NCBI GenBank assembly: GCA_963746825.1
Contig: CAVVCU010000007.1
Coordinates: forward strand, 1-64,000
Direction: 5' to 3'
Origin: JACVRW01 sp963746825
GTDB lineage: Bacteria > Actinomycetota > Thermoleophilia > Solirubrobacterales > Thermoleophilaceae
Length of the DNA: 64,000 bases
A program made the position numbers and the translations under genes. Positions 56,212 to 64,000 of this stretch are shown here, piece after piece. The notes under the pieces were generated by a model that was not told the origin of the DNA, made no database searches, and was given only the letters and a program-made list of their open reading frames with translations. Numbering within the stretch: position 1 is the first letter of the stretch; each line of letters begins with the position of its first letter.

Positions 56212-57495
56212 TCAGACGGTGGCGGGCGCGAGCTGCGGGTAGAGCGGGTGACTCTCGGCCAGGGCCCGGGTGCGCTCGGAGAGCTCAGCCCTCTTGGCGT
56301 CGGAGAACTCGCCGGTGAGGGCGGCGCCGATCACCTTCCCTACCTCGCGGAAATCGTCGACCGTGAAGCCCCGCGTGGCCAGCGCCGGCGTGCCGATGCG
56401 CACGCCCGACGACACCGCCGGTGGGCGCGGGTCGAAGGGCACGGCGTTGCGGTTGACGGTGATCCCGATCTCGTCCAGGCGGTCCTCGGCCTGCTGGCCG
56501 TCGAGCTCCGACTCGCGCAGGTCGGCCAGCACGAGGTGGACGTCGGTGCCGCCCGTGAGCACGTTGACCCCGGCGTCCACCATCTCCTCGGCGACCACCG
56601 CCGCGCCCTCGCGCGTGCGTACCTGGCGCTCGCGAAAGAGCTCGCTCTGGGCGACCTTGAAGGCCACGGCCTTACCGGCGATCGCGTGCATCAGCGGACC
56701 GCCCTGGGCGCCGGGGAACACACGCGAGTTGATCTTCTTCGCGTACTCCTCGCGGCACAGGATCATCCCTCCGCGCGCGCCGGCCAGCGTCTTGTGGGTG
56801 GTGCTCGTGACCACGTCGCAGTAGGGGATCGGGCTGGGATGCTGCTCGGCCGCCACCAGGCCGGCGAAGTGCGCCATGTCGGCCATCAGCAGCGCGCCCA
56901 CCGAGTCGGCGATCTCACGAAAGCGCTGGAAATCGAGCTGGCGAGGGTACGCGGACCAGCCGGCAAGGATCAGCTTGGGACGCGAGTCCTCGGCGATCTG
57001 CTGCAGCTCGTCCATGTCGAGGCGCGAGTCCTCCTCGCGTACGCCGTAGCCCACGATGTCGAAGTAGAGGCCGGAGAAGTTGATCTTCATCCCGTGGGTG
57101 AGGTGGCCGCCGTGGTCGAGCTTCATGCCCAGGATGCGGTCGCCCGGCTCGAGCAGGGCCATGTAGACGGCCGTGTTGGCCTGCGCGCCGGAATGGGGCT
57201 GGACGTTCGCGTGCTCGGCGCCGAAGAGCTCCTTGACCCGGTCGATCGCGAGCTGCTCGGCCACGTCCACGTGCTCACAGCCGCTGTAGTAGCGCTTGCC
57301 CGGATAGCCCTCGGCGTACTTGTTGGTCAACACCGAGCCCTGGCAGTCGAGGATCGCCTGGGGGACGAAGTTCTCCGAGGCGATCATCTCGAGCGTCGTT
57401 TCCTGGCGCTGAGCCTCGGCAGTCAGCACGTCGGCGATCTCCGGGTCGACCTCCGCGACGGGCTTGGTGAAGTAGTCCGGACTCAGCTCGCTCAT
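56212..57495 (-). CDS. glyA: Serine hydroxymethyltransferase
   Basis: A 427-residue PLP enzyme making glycine and 5,10-methylene-THF from serine. Motifs include NKYAEGYPGKRYYSGCEHVD, the PLP lysine in TTHKTLAGARGG, and DMAHFAGLVA. The usual GGSAYPR/GASAYPR stretch reads GWSAYPR. The start at 57495 was chosen because it gives the typical family N-terminus (YFTKPVAEVDPEIADV). It lies 37 bases after tsaC. Confidence 0.97.
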   Translation of the reverse strand: MSELSPDYFTKPVAEVDPEIADVLTAEAQRQETTLEMIASENFVPQAILDCQGSVLTNKYAEGYPGKRYYSGCEHVDVAEQLAIDRVKELFGAEHANVQPHSGAQANTAVYMALLEPGDRILGMKLDHGGHLTHGMKINFSGLYFDIVGYGVREEDSRLDMDELQQIAEDSRPKLILAGWSAYPRQLDFQRFREIADSVGALLMADMAHFAGLVAAEQHPSPIPYCDVVTSTTHKTLAGARGGMILCREEYAKKINSRVFPGAQGGPLMHAIAGKAVAFKVAQSELFRERQVRTREGAAVVAEEMVDAGVNVLTGGTDVHLVLADLRESELDGQQAEDRLDEIGITVNRNAVPFDPRPPAVSSGVRIGTPALATRGFTVDDFREVGKVIGAALTGEFSDAKRAELSERTRALAESHPLYPQLAPATV

Positions 57496-57532
57496 TCGAT
57501 TCACCGTACCGGGTCGGCCAAGCCAGGGCACG

Positions 57533-58132
57533 TCATCGCAGCACGGCCTCGATCTCCTGCCCGGTCACCGCTCCCTCGCGCACGATCCGGAAGCTGCCGT
57601 CCTCGTGATAGCGCGTGAGGTCGACCACGGTCGACGGGGTGCCCGGCAGCTCGCCTCCGTCGAGGACCATGTCCACCCCCGCCCTGACCCGCTCGTCGAC
57701 GTCGTCGACCCGCCGCGCCTCGGGGCCGTCGGAGATGTTGGCGCTGGATTGCAGAACGGGCCATTTCACGGCCGACAACCCTTCGAGCCGCGGGACTCTC
57801 AGACCGAGCACGTCCGGGTTGGGCCCGCACGCGAGGGGGAAGCGACGCGCCGGGTTGGGCAGCAGGAGCATGACCTGACCGGGCAGCAGGCGCCGAGCCG
57901 CCGCGGCCGTCGGGGCGGGTAGGTCCGGGAGCGCGTCGAGCGCGCGCTCCAGCGCGAAGAACATCACCGCCGCGGGCTTGTCGGGACGCCGGCCCTTGAT
58001 CCGGTACAGGCGCTGCACGCCCTCCTTCGAGTCGGGCTCGGTGGCCAGGCCGTAGACCGTGTCGGTGGGAAACAGCGCGACGCCGCCCACGGAGATGCAG
58101 CGCTCGAAGGTGGCCACGTCCTCGGCCCTCAC
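57533..58132 (-). CDS. tsaC: Threonylcarbamoyl-AMP synthase (Sua5/YrdC family)
   Basis: A 199-residue YrdC-fold enzyme that makes threonylcarbamoyl-AMP for the t6A37 modification of tRNA. Motifs include FPTDTVYGLATEPDS, YRIKGRRPDKP and LQSSANISDG. The gene overlaps the prmC stop by 4 nt, in the common prfA-prmC-tsaC order. Confidence 0.92.
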   Translation of the reverse strand: MRAEDVATFERCISVGGVALFPTDTVYGLATEPDSKEGVQRLYRIKGRRPDKPAAVMFFALERALDALPDLPAPTAAAARRLLPGQVMLLLPNPARRFPLACGPNPDVLGLRVPRLEGLSAVKWPVLQSSANISDGPEARRVDDVDERVRAGVDMVLDGGELPGTPSTVVDLTRYHEDGSFRIVREGAVTGQEIEAVLR

Positions 58133-58923
58133 GGGGCGAATCCCAGCGTCACGCGCTCGCGGCCGGCCAGATCGCGGCGCGTGTCGGAGTCGCGAAGCAG
58201 GGCTCGCACCGTCTCGGCCTGCGATGGCGCGTGCTCCAAGGCCAACCGGGTGCCCGGCGGAGCACCGTCCACGAGCGCGCGAATGGCCTCGAGGCCGTCA
58301 GCGCCCGAGACCAGCGCCTCGCGCGGCTCGAACCGGGTGATCTCCGGCTGAAGCGAAGCCCACTCGTCCTCCCGCACGTACGGCAGGTTGGCCAGCACCA
58401 TGCCCTCATGGCCATCCGGGAGGCCCCGGGCCACCAGCACCTCGAGAGGAAGCGCCAACCGCGCCGCGTTGGCCGAGGCCACCTCCACGGCGGCCGGCGA
58501 GGCGTCCGAAGCCGACACCACCAGATCCGGCCGCTCGTCGAGCAGGGCCAGCGCCACCGCCCCCGACCCCGTGCCCACGTCGTGCACGCGAGCACCCGAC
58601 GGCAGCTCCAGTGCCACCTCCACCAGCAGCTCGGTCTCGGGCCGCGGGATCAGCACCCGCCGGTCCACTCCCAGCACGATCCGGCGAAAACCCTTCCAGC
58701 CGAGGATGTAGGCCACCGGCTCCCGCGCCACGCGGCGGCGCACCCGCTCGCCGATCAGCCGTGCCGCGCCGCCCGGCACCGCCATGTCGGGATCGGCCAC
58801 CAGCGCCCCGCGGTCGACCCCGAGGGCGTCGGCGATCAGCAGCTCCGCGTCAAGGCGCGGCGTGTCGCAGCCCGCCGCGGTGAGCGCGTCGATCGCGGCG
58901 CCCAGCGCATCGCGGGCGGTCAA
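58129..58923 (-). CDS. prmC: Peptide chain release factor N5-glutamine methyltransferase
   Basis: A 264-residue SAM-dependent enzyme that methylates the GGQ Gln of release factors. It has the PrmC start, AYILGWKGFRRIVLGVDRRV, the SAM loop VHDVGTGSGAVALAL and PRPETELL. The catalytic motif, usually NPPY, reads NLPY here (LANLPYVRE). It overlaps prfA by 4 nt, so substrate and enzyme are coupled. Confidence 0.94.
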   Translation of the reverse strand: MTARDALGAAIDALTAAGCDTPRLDAELLIADALGVDRGALVADPDMAVPGGAARLIGERVRRRVAREPVAYILGWKGFRRIVLGVDRRVLIPRPETELLVEVALELPSGARVHDVGTGSGAVALALLDERPDLVVSASDASPAAVEVASANAARLALPLEVLVARGLPDGHEGMVLANLPYVREDEWASLQPEITRFEPREALVSGADGLEAIRALVDGAPPGTRLALEHAPSQAETVRALLRDSDTRRDLAGRERVTLGFAP

Positions 58924-59966
58924 GCGGCGGTTACTTCGAGCATGCGCCGCTTCTCCTCGGACTCGAGCGCGGCGGTGAACCCGTCGAGCTCGCCGGCCAG
59001 CACGCCGGGGAGATTTCCCTTGGTCAGCCCGACGCGGTGGTCGGTCACGCGGTCCTGGGGGAAGTTGTAGGTGCGGATCTTCTCCGCGCGCTGGCCCGAG
59101 CCCACCTGGGCCAGCCGGGCGGCGGCCTGCTCGGCCTGCCGGGCGGCAAGCTCGCGCTCCAGCAGCCGCGCGCGCAGCACGCGCATCGCCTTGTCGCGGT
59201 TCTGCAGCTGGGACTTCTCGTCCTGCATGGACACCACGACGCCCGTCGGCTTATGGGTGATGCGCACGGCGGAGTCGGTGGTGTTCACCGACTGCCCGCC
59301 CGGGCCGGAGGAGCGGTACACGTCGACCTGGAGGTCGCCGGCCTCGATCTTCACGTCCACGTCGTCGGCCTCCGGCAGCACCGCGACGGTGGCGGTCGAG
59401 GTGTGGATCCGCCCCTGCGACTCGGTCTCGGGCACCCGCTGCACGCGGTGCGTCCCGCCCTCGAACTTGAAGACGCTGTAGGCGCCCTGGCCCTTGACCG
59501 CGAAGGTGAAGTGGCCGTCGCCCACCTCCAGCGCCTCCTGGCGAAATCCCCGGCGCTCCGCGTAGCGCGTGAGCATGCGGTAGAGGTCGGCGGCGAACAG
59601 GCCGGCCTCCTCGCCGCCGGTGCCCGGGCGGATCTCGACGATCACGTCCTTGTCGTCGTTGGGATCGGGCTCGACCATGGCCAGGCGGATCTCCTCCTCG
59701 AGCTCACCCAGCCGCTCCTCGGAGGCACTGAGCAGCTCGCGCAGCTCGGGATCGTCGCCGTCCTCGGCCAGCAGCTCGCGCGCGCCCGCGGCGTCGTCGG
59801 TGGCCCGCCGCCACTGCGCGGCCAGCTCGTTGGCGGCCGTCAGCTGGCGGTAGGCGCGGCCCACCTCGGCGTAGCGGCGCTGGTCGGAGATCACCTCGGG
59901 ATCCGACATCTGGCCCGAGAGCTCGCCGAAGCGGCTCTCGATCTGCTCTACGAGGCTCTCGATCAC
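58920..59966 (-). CDS. prfA: Peptide chain release factor 1
   Basis: A 348-residue class I release factor for UAA/UAG. The catalytic loop is SGPGGQSVNTTDSAVRITH, and the codon-recognition stretch lies in GRIHTSTATVAVLPEAD. The start at 59966 is GTG, giving the typical IESLVEQIESRFGEL N-terminus. It is the first of the prfA-prmC-tsaC set. Confidence 0.97.
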   Translation of the reverse strand: MIESLVEQIESRFGELSGQMSDPEVISDQRRYAEVGRAYRQLTAANELAAQWRRATDDAAGARELLAEDGDDPELRELLSASEERLGELEEEIRLAMVEPDPNDDKDVIVEIRPGTGGEEAGLFAADLYRMLTRYAERRGFRQEALEVGDGHFTFAVKGQGAYSVFKFEGGTHRVQRVPETESQGRIHTSTATVAVLPEADDVDVKIEAGDLQVDVYRSSGPGGQSVNTTDSAVRITHKPTGVVVSMQDEKSQLQNRDKAMRVLRARLLERELAARQAEQAAARLAQVGSGQRAEKIRTYNFPQDRVTDHRVGLTKGNLPGVLAGELDGFTAALESEEKRRMLEVTAA

Positions 59967-59983
59967 AGAGAGAAGGCTAGCCC

Positions 59984-60281
59984 TCAGAGCAGGCTGCCAC
60001 CGGGCGGGACGACCCACAGCTTCTGCGCCCGCTCCACGATCTCCTTCGGGTCGACGTCGCCGACGGACGCCGCCCCCTGCTCGGCCATCGAGCGGGCGAG
60101 CATCCCCCACTCCATCGCGACCGAGCGGACCTTCACCGTCGGCCCCCATCCGGACACGTCGCGCAGCTCCTGGGCGCGGGCCTCGACGTCCGCGAGGGTG
60201 AGCTCTCCAAAGGGCTTGTTCTCGCCGCCCGCGAACACGCGCTCGGCCAGGATCGGACGCCGCGTCGGCCGGGTCGGTCAT
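59984..60281 (-). CDS. Hypothetical small protein, probable frameshift near its start
   Basis: About 84-100 residues, helical and soluble (LTLADVEARAQELRDVSGW, VRSVAMEWGMLARSMAEQG). The clear frame begins at GTG 60238. An ATG at 60281 overlaps the hypF stop (ATGA) and encodes a matching start, but in another frame, so an indel near 60,250 is likely. No domain recognised. Confidence 0.55.
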
Positions 60282-62558
60282 GCCGCCTCCTCCCCGGCCA
60301 GCCGCGCGGCGGCCACCGCGAGCTGGCCGTAGGCGATCCCGCCGTCGTTGGGCGGCAGCCGCTCGGGCACCAGCACCCGCAGCCCCGCCGCCCCGAGCAG
60401 CTCCGAGGTGCGCTCCAGCAGCCGGCGGTTCTGGAACACGCCGCCGGAGAGCACTACCGTCTCGGTCTCGCCCCGCTGCGCGGCGAGCGCGCAGGCGCGA
60501 GCGGTCACGCCGGCCACCGCGTTGTGGAAGCGGGCCGCCACCAGCGGGACCGCCACACCCCGCTCGAGCTCCCCCGCGATCTCGACCACGACCGGCCGCG
60601 CGTCCATCACCAGACCCTCCAGGGCAAACGCGTATTCACCCCGCTCGTCCGGATCGCAGCACGCCTCGAGCTCGACGGCCGCCTGCCCCTCGTAGTTGAC
60701 CTCGGCGCGAAGGCCGCACAGGGCGGCCACCGCGTCGAAGAGCCGGCCCATGCTGCTGGTGAGCGGCGAGGCGACGCCGGTTCGCGCAAGCTCGCCCACC
60801 TGCCGCCAGGCCGCCGCGGTGACCTCGCCGCGCAGCCCGAGCGGAATGGCCGCGTCGGCGCCCAGTGCCTCGATGAGCCACGCGCAGGCCATCCGCCACG
60901 GCTGCCTCACCGCCGCAACGCCCCCGGGGAGGCGCACGGGGTGCAGCATGCCCACGCGCTCGAAGCCGGACAGGTCGCCCAGCAGCAGCTCGCCGCCCCA
61001 GACCGTCTCGTCGCTGCCGTAGCCCGTGCCGTCGAAGATGGCACCGACCGCGCGACCCTCCTCCCCGTGCTCGGCGAGACACGCGGCCAGATGCGCGTGG
61101 TGGTGCTGGACCCCGATCAGGCGCACGCCGTCGAGCTCCATCGCGTGCTTGGTCGACAGGTACTCCGGGTGCAGGTCGTGCGCCACGACCTCGGGCTCCA
61201 CGGCGAACAGCCGCTGGAAGTGATCGATGCCATCGGTGAAGGACCGCAGCGTCTCGTAGTTCTCGAGATCGCCGATGTGGTGGCCCATCCACGCGCGCGC
61301 GCCCTTGGCCACGGCAAAGGTGTTCTTCTGCTCCGCACCGCAGGCGAGCAGCTGCGCGCCGCAGTCAACCGGTAGCGCCGATCTCCGCGGGCACGTACCC
61401 ACGTGAGCGGCGCAGCAGCTGGGGGCGTCCGGCCGCCACGCGCACCACGGAGTCGTCGGTTCTCGTCTCGATCGGCCGGTCGTGCAGCAGAAAGAGGTCG
61501 GCGATCCCGGCCAGCCGCTCGCGCGCGTCCTCGTCGCGGTAGGCGATCGGCTCGTCCGACGTGTTGCCGCTGGTCATGACCAGCGGGACGCCTGCGCCGG
61601 CCACCAGCAGGTGGTGCAGCGGCGAGTAGGGCAGCATCACGCCGAGCTCCCTCGACGCCGGGGCCACGGCCTCCGCCACCCGCGTCTGCGCCCGGCGGGG
61701 CGCGAGCACCACGGGCCGCCGCGGCGAGACGAGCAGATCCGTCTCGGCGGGACCGAGGCGCACCAGCTCGCGCGCACCCTCGAGGTCGCCCACCATCAGG
61801 GCGAAGGGCTTGTCCTCGCGGTGCTTTCGCGCGCGCAGCTCGGCCACCACGGAGTCGTCGTCGGCGCGGCAGGCGAGATGAAAGCCGCCCAGGCCCTTGA
61901 CGGCGACGATCGCCCCGTCCAGCAGCGCCCGGGCGGCGGCCTCGACGGGGTCGCGGGCCCCCCGGTCGGCCGGCGACGCTTCGCCGGCGTGCACCAGCTC
62001 CACGCGCGGCCCGCATTCGGCACATGCGTTGGGCTGCGCGTGGAAGCGGCGGTCGCCGGGGTCGTCGTACTCGCTCCGGCACGCCGTGCACATCGTGAAG
62101 CCCGCCATCGTCGTGTGGGGGCGGTCGTAGGGCACGTTGCGCACGATCGTGAACCGCGGCCCGCAGTTCGTGCAGTTGATGAACGGGTAGCGAAAGCGCC
62201 GGTCGCCGGGATCAAGGAGCTCGGCAAGGCAGTCCGGGCAGGTGGCGCTGTCGGGCGTGACCGCGGCCCGCGGCTCCCCGTCGCGGGGGCTGTCGCGGAT
62301 CGCGAAGCCGAGCTCACCGGTCTCCTCCAACGGCTCGGCCACCACCCGCTCCACGCGGGCCAGCGGCGGCGCCTCGGCGGCCAGGCGCTCGAGGAAGCGG
62401 TCGACGGTCTCCGGCGCCGCCTCCGCCTCCACCACCACGCCGCGGGAGTCGTTGAGCACGTGCCCGGCCACGCCGAGCTCCCCGGCCAGGCGGTAGACGT
62501 AGGGGCGAAACCCGACGCCCTGGACCGTGCCCTCCACGCGCGCGCGGACGCGGCTCAA
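60278..62558 (-). pseudogene. hypF: Carbamoyltransferase HypF, split by a frameshift
   Basis: HypF makes the thiocarboxamide/cyanide ligand of [NiFe] hydrogenase. The first frame (62558-61365) has acylphosphatase (GTVQGVGFRPYVYRLA), two zinc fingers (CPDC, CTNCGPR, CTACRSEY, CAECG) and the YrdC domain (ALMVGDLEGAREL, PLVMTSGNTSDEPIA). The second (to 60278) has the Kae1-like part (LACGAEQKNTFAV, GVQHHHAHLAACLAEHG, VVLSGGVFQNRRLL). The frame breaks near 61,390, after GYVPAEIG; a one-base change rejoins them into about 758 residues. Confidence 0.9.
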
Positions 62559-62998
62559 GCAGGGGTCTCCTGGGGGCGCCTGCGGCCCTCGTTCAGCACC
62601 AGGCCGTAGAGCAGGTGGTCGGCGGCCAGGCCCAGCCGGTCGACGGGGCGCGGCTTCTTGGCCTGGCTGAGGCCCAGCATCGGGGCGAGGCAGAGCTCGA
62701 ATCCCAGCCAGATGGCGAGGCCGTAGGCCGGGCCCGCGTAGGGGCGGCGGCGCACCTCCTCCGGCAGCAGCCCGAAGGCGGCGCCGCCCGCCGCGCCGTA
62801 GGTCCAGTGCGCGAGCTCCATCGCCGCCCGGCGCTTCTTGCGCGGCGCGATCGCCATCAGCCCGCGCGCCTTCTGCTTGAAGATCGCCTGCGGCGGGGTC
62901 TGGTCGACGATGCCCAGGCTGACCGTGAGCATGCGCATCCCGGTCATGGCCATCGCGCCCACCGCGCCACGGCCCGCCGCGTGCAGCACCTCGCTCAC
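62555..62998 (-). CDS. Conserved membrane protein (DUF1440-like)
   Basis: A 147-residue protein with two or three hydrophobic helices (AVGAMAMTGMRMLTVSLGIV, HWTYGAAGGAAFGLLPEEV, YGLAIWLGFELCLAPMLGLS). The pattern TPPQAIF and AHWTYGAAGGAAFG resembles YagU/DUF1440 proteins. The start is GTG 62998, overlapping the upstream SIS gene stop by 4 nt; the stop overlaps the hypF start. Confidence 0.65.
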   Translation of the reverse strand: MSEVLHAAGRGAVGAMAMTGMRMLTVSLGIVDQTPPQAIFKQKARGLMAIAPRKKRRAAMELAHWTYGAAGGAAFGLLPEEVRRRPYAGPAYGLAIWLGFELCLAPMLGLSQAKKPRPVDRLGLAADHLLYGLVLNEGRRRPQETPA

Positions 62999-64000
62999 GC
63001 CACCAGCTCCCGGAGCACGTGGTAGGCGCTGGCCTGCGCCTCCTGGATGCGCGGGATGTGCTCCGACCGCGTGACCACCACGTGGTCGGCCAGCCGCTCG
63101 GCCGCCACGCGGCCGCCGTCGTAGCCGACCATGGCCAGCGAGCGCAGCCCGCGGCGGCGCGCCTCGGCCAGCGCGCTGATCACGTTCGCCGAGTTTCCGC
63201 TGGTGGAGATGGCGAGCAGGGTGTCCCGCTCGCGGCCGTGGGCGATCACCTGCCGCGCGAAGATCGCCTCCGTTCCGATGTCGTTGGCGATCGCGGTGAG
63301 GATCGCGGCGTCCTCGGTGAGATCGATGGCCCGCCGCGGCTTCCAGCGCGGGTCGGGCGGGAAGCGAAAGTCGGCCACCGCGTCCATCGCGTCGGTGGCC
63401 GAGCCGCCGTTGCCGAGGGCCAGCAGGCGGCCGCCGGCGTCGAGGTCGGCGCGCAGCGCCGCGGCCGCTCCGGCCAGCTCGTCGCCGTTCTCGCTCAGGG
63501 TCTGGTCGCGCAGCTCGCCGATCTCGCGCGCCTTGGCGAGCACCGAGCGCCGCACGTCCTCCGTCACGGCCTCGAGGTCGTGCTCCTGCTCGGCCAGGAA
63601 GGGATAGAGGAAGCTCGAGGCCCCGGTGTCGTGCACCTGGCGCGCCTCGCGCCCCTCGAGCAGGCCGCGGTGATCGAAGAACACGTGCACGAGCTCCCAG
63701 AGCACGTGGTACAGGGTCTCCACCAGCTCCTGGCGGATCGACGGATCGGACGCCGGCGGCTCGAACTCCCACTCGGCGCCCGCGGGCTCGAAGGCCAGCG
63801 TCAGACAGCCGCGCTCCCGGGCGATCCCGAGCGCGGCGGCGGCCTCGCCCCCGTCCTGGCCGGCTCCGAAGGCGATCACGATGTCGCCGGGCTCGGCGGC
63901 CAGGTCGATCTGCGCAGCGAGCGGACCACCCTCGCCGGCAAGCGCCAGGGCGGGAAGGGCCCGCTTGCCAACTATCACCGGATGGACGAACTCCACGGCC
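62995..64000 (-). CDS. Double SIS-domain phosphosugar isomerase-like protein, runs off the window
   Basis: At least 333 residues. The N-terminal half is a degenerate SIS-like domain (GDIVIAFGAGQDGGEAAAAL), and the C-terminal half is a GmhA-like SIS domain (LLALGNGGSATDAMDAVADF, LAISTSGNSANVISALAEA). GmhA-like proteins of this kind lie next to hyp genes in actinobacteria with group 5 hydrogenases. A GTG at 63996 may not be the true start; the gene probably continues beyond the edge. It is coupled to the DUF1440-like gene and hypF. Confidence 0.82.
   Translation of the reverse strand, partial: AVEFVHPVIVGKRALPALALAGEGGPLAAQIDLAAEPGDIVIAFGAGQDGGEAAAALGIARERGCLTLAFEPAGAEWEFEPPASDPSIRQELVETLYHVLWELVHVFFDHRGLLEGREARQVHDTGASSFLYPFLAEQEHDLEAVTEDVRRSVLAKAREIGELRDQTLSENGDELAGAAAALRADLDAGGRLLALGNGGSATDAMDAVADFRFPPDPRWKPRRAIDLTEDAAILTAIANDIGTEAIFARQVIAHGRERDTLLAISTSGNSANVISALAEARRRGLRSLAMVGYDGGRVAAERLADHVVVTRSEHIPRIQEAQASAYHVLRELVA

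Overview
The window does not read as one genome. It looks like three blocks joined end to end, with two sharp joins where genes are cut in mid-domain. Block 1 (about 1-14,640) is very GC-rich and carries soil-actinobacterial or Chloroflexota-like genes. Block 2 (about 14,640-29,540) is typical of Acidobacteriota (Vicinamibacteria-like): a winged-helix/PD40 regulator, DUF1592/DUF1552 secreted proteins, ankyrin repeats, a carboxypeptidase-regulatory TonB receptor and DUF3500. Block 3 (about 29,540-64,000) fits Thermoleophilia/Solirubrobacterales: a full F1Fo ATP synthase operon, a c-di-AMP riboswitch before an M23 peptidase, an Rv2578c-type radical SAM protein with an intein, and a prfA-prmC-tsaC-glyA translation cluster. 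These assignments come from gene content and style; no database search was run.

Block 1: a minus-strand sugar operon runs from 5,463 to 260 (phosphomannose isomerase-like, FGGY kinase, single-domain ABC ATPase, permease, lipoprotein binding protein), with 4-nt stop/start overlaps at three of its four junctions. Then come an orphan Hint/LAGLIDADG (intein-like) gene, a serine resolvase with a large palindrome upstream, decayed genes, and a set of stress or signalling genes (DUF2243, GAF-ANTAR, hemerythrin, HPP remnant, SpoIIE phosphatase, alpha/beta hydrolase, membrane-anchored DUF3618/ElaB-like protein).

Block 2: after an SDR C-terminal fragment and an unknown gene, a mostly minus-strand set encodes a membrane winged-helix beta-propeller protein, two small c-type cytochromes, an ankyrin protein, a Tat-like DUF1552 protein, a two-haem DUF1592 protein, a large outer-membrane receptor, a HupE-like periplasmic protein and a DUF3500 protein. 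Together they suggest an envelope redox or uptake module.

Block 3: small accessory genes (30-38 kb, several frameshifted) precede the ATP synthase operon atpI-B-E-F-H-A-G-D-C (45.6 to 38.3 kb, minus). Then follow a SecD-like lipoprotein, a DUF2231-Rieske protein, a GH26-like secreted enzyme, an M23 peptidase under a c-di-AMP riboswitch, YjbQ, an acetyltransferase, the intein-split radical SAM gene, a WecA/MraY-type transferase, a zinc alcohol dehydrogenase, glyA, tsaC, prmC, prfA, hypF and a double-SIS protein that runs to the right edge. HypF beside a GmhA-like SIS protein hints that a hydrogenase-maturation locus continues beyond the window.

At least ten recognisable genes in all three blocks carry frameshifts, mostly of one base and often in short G/C or A runs. 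That pattern suggests assembly or sequencing indels as much as true pseudogenes, so frameshifted genes are marked as such here.
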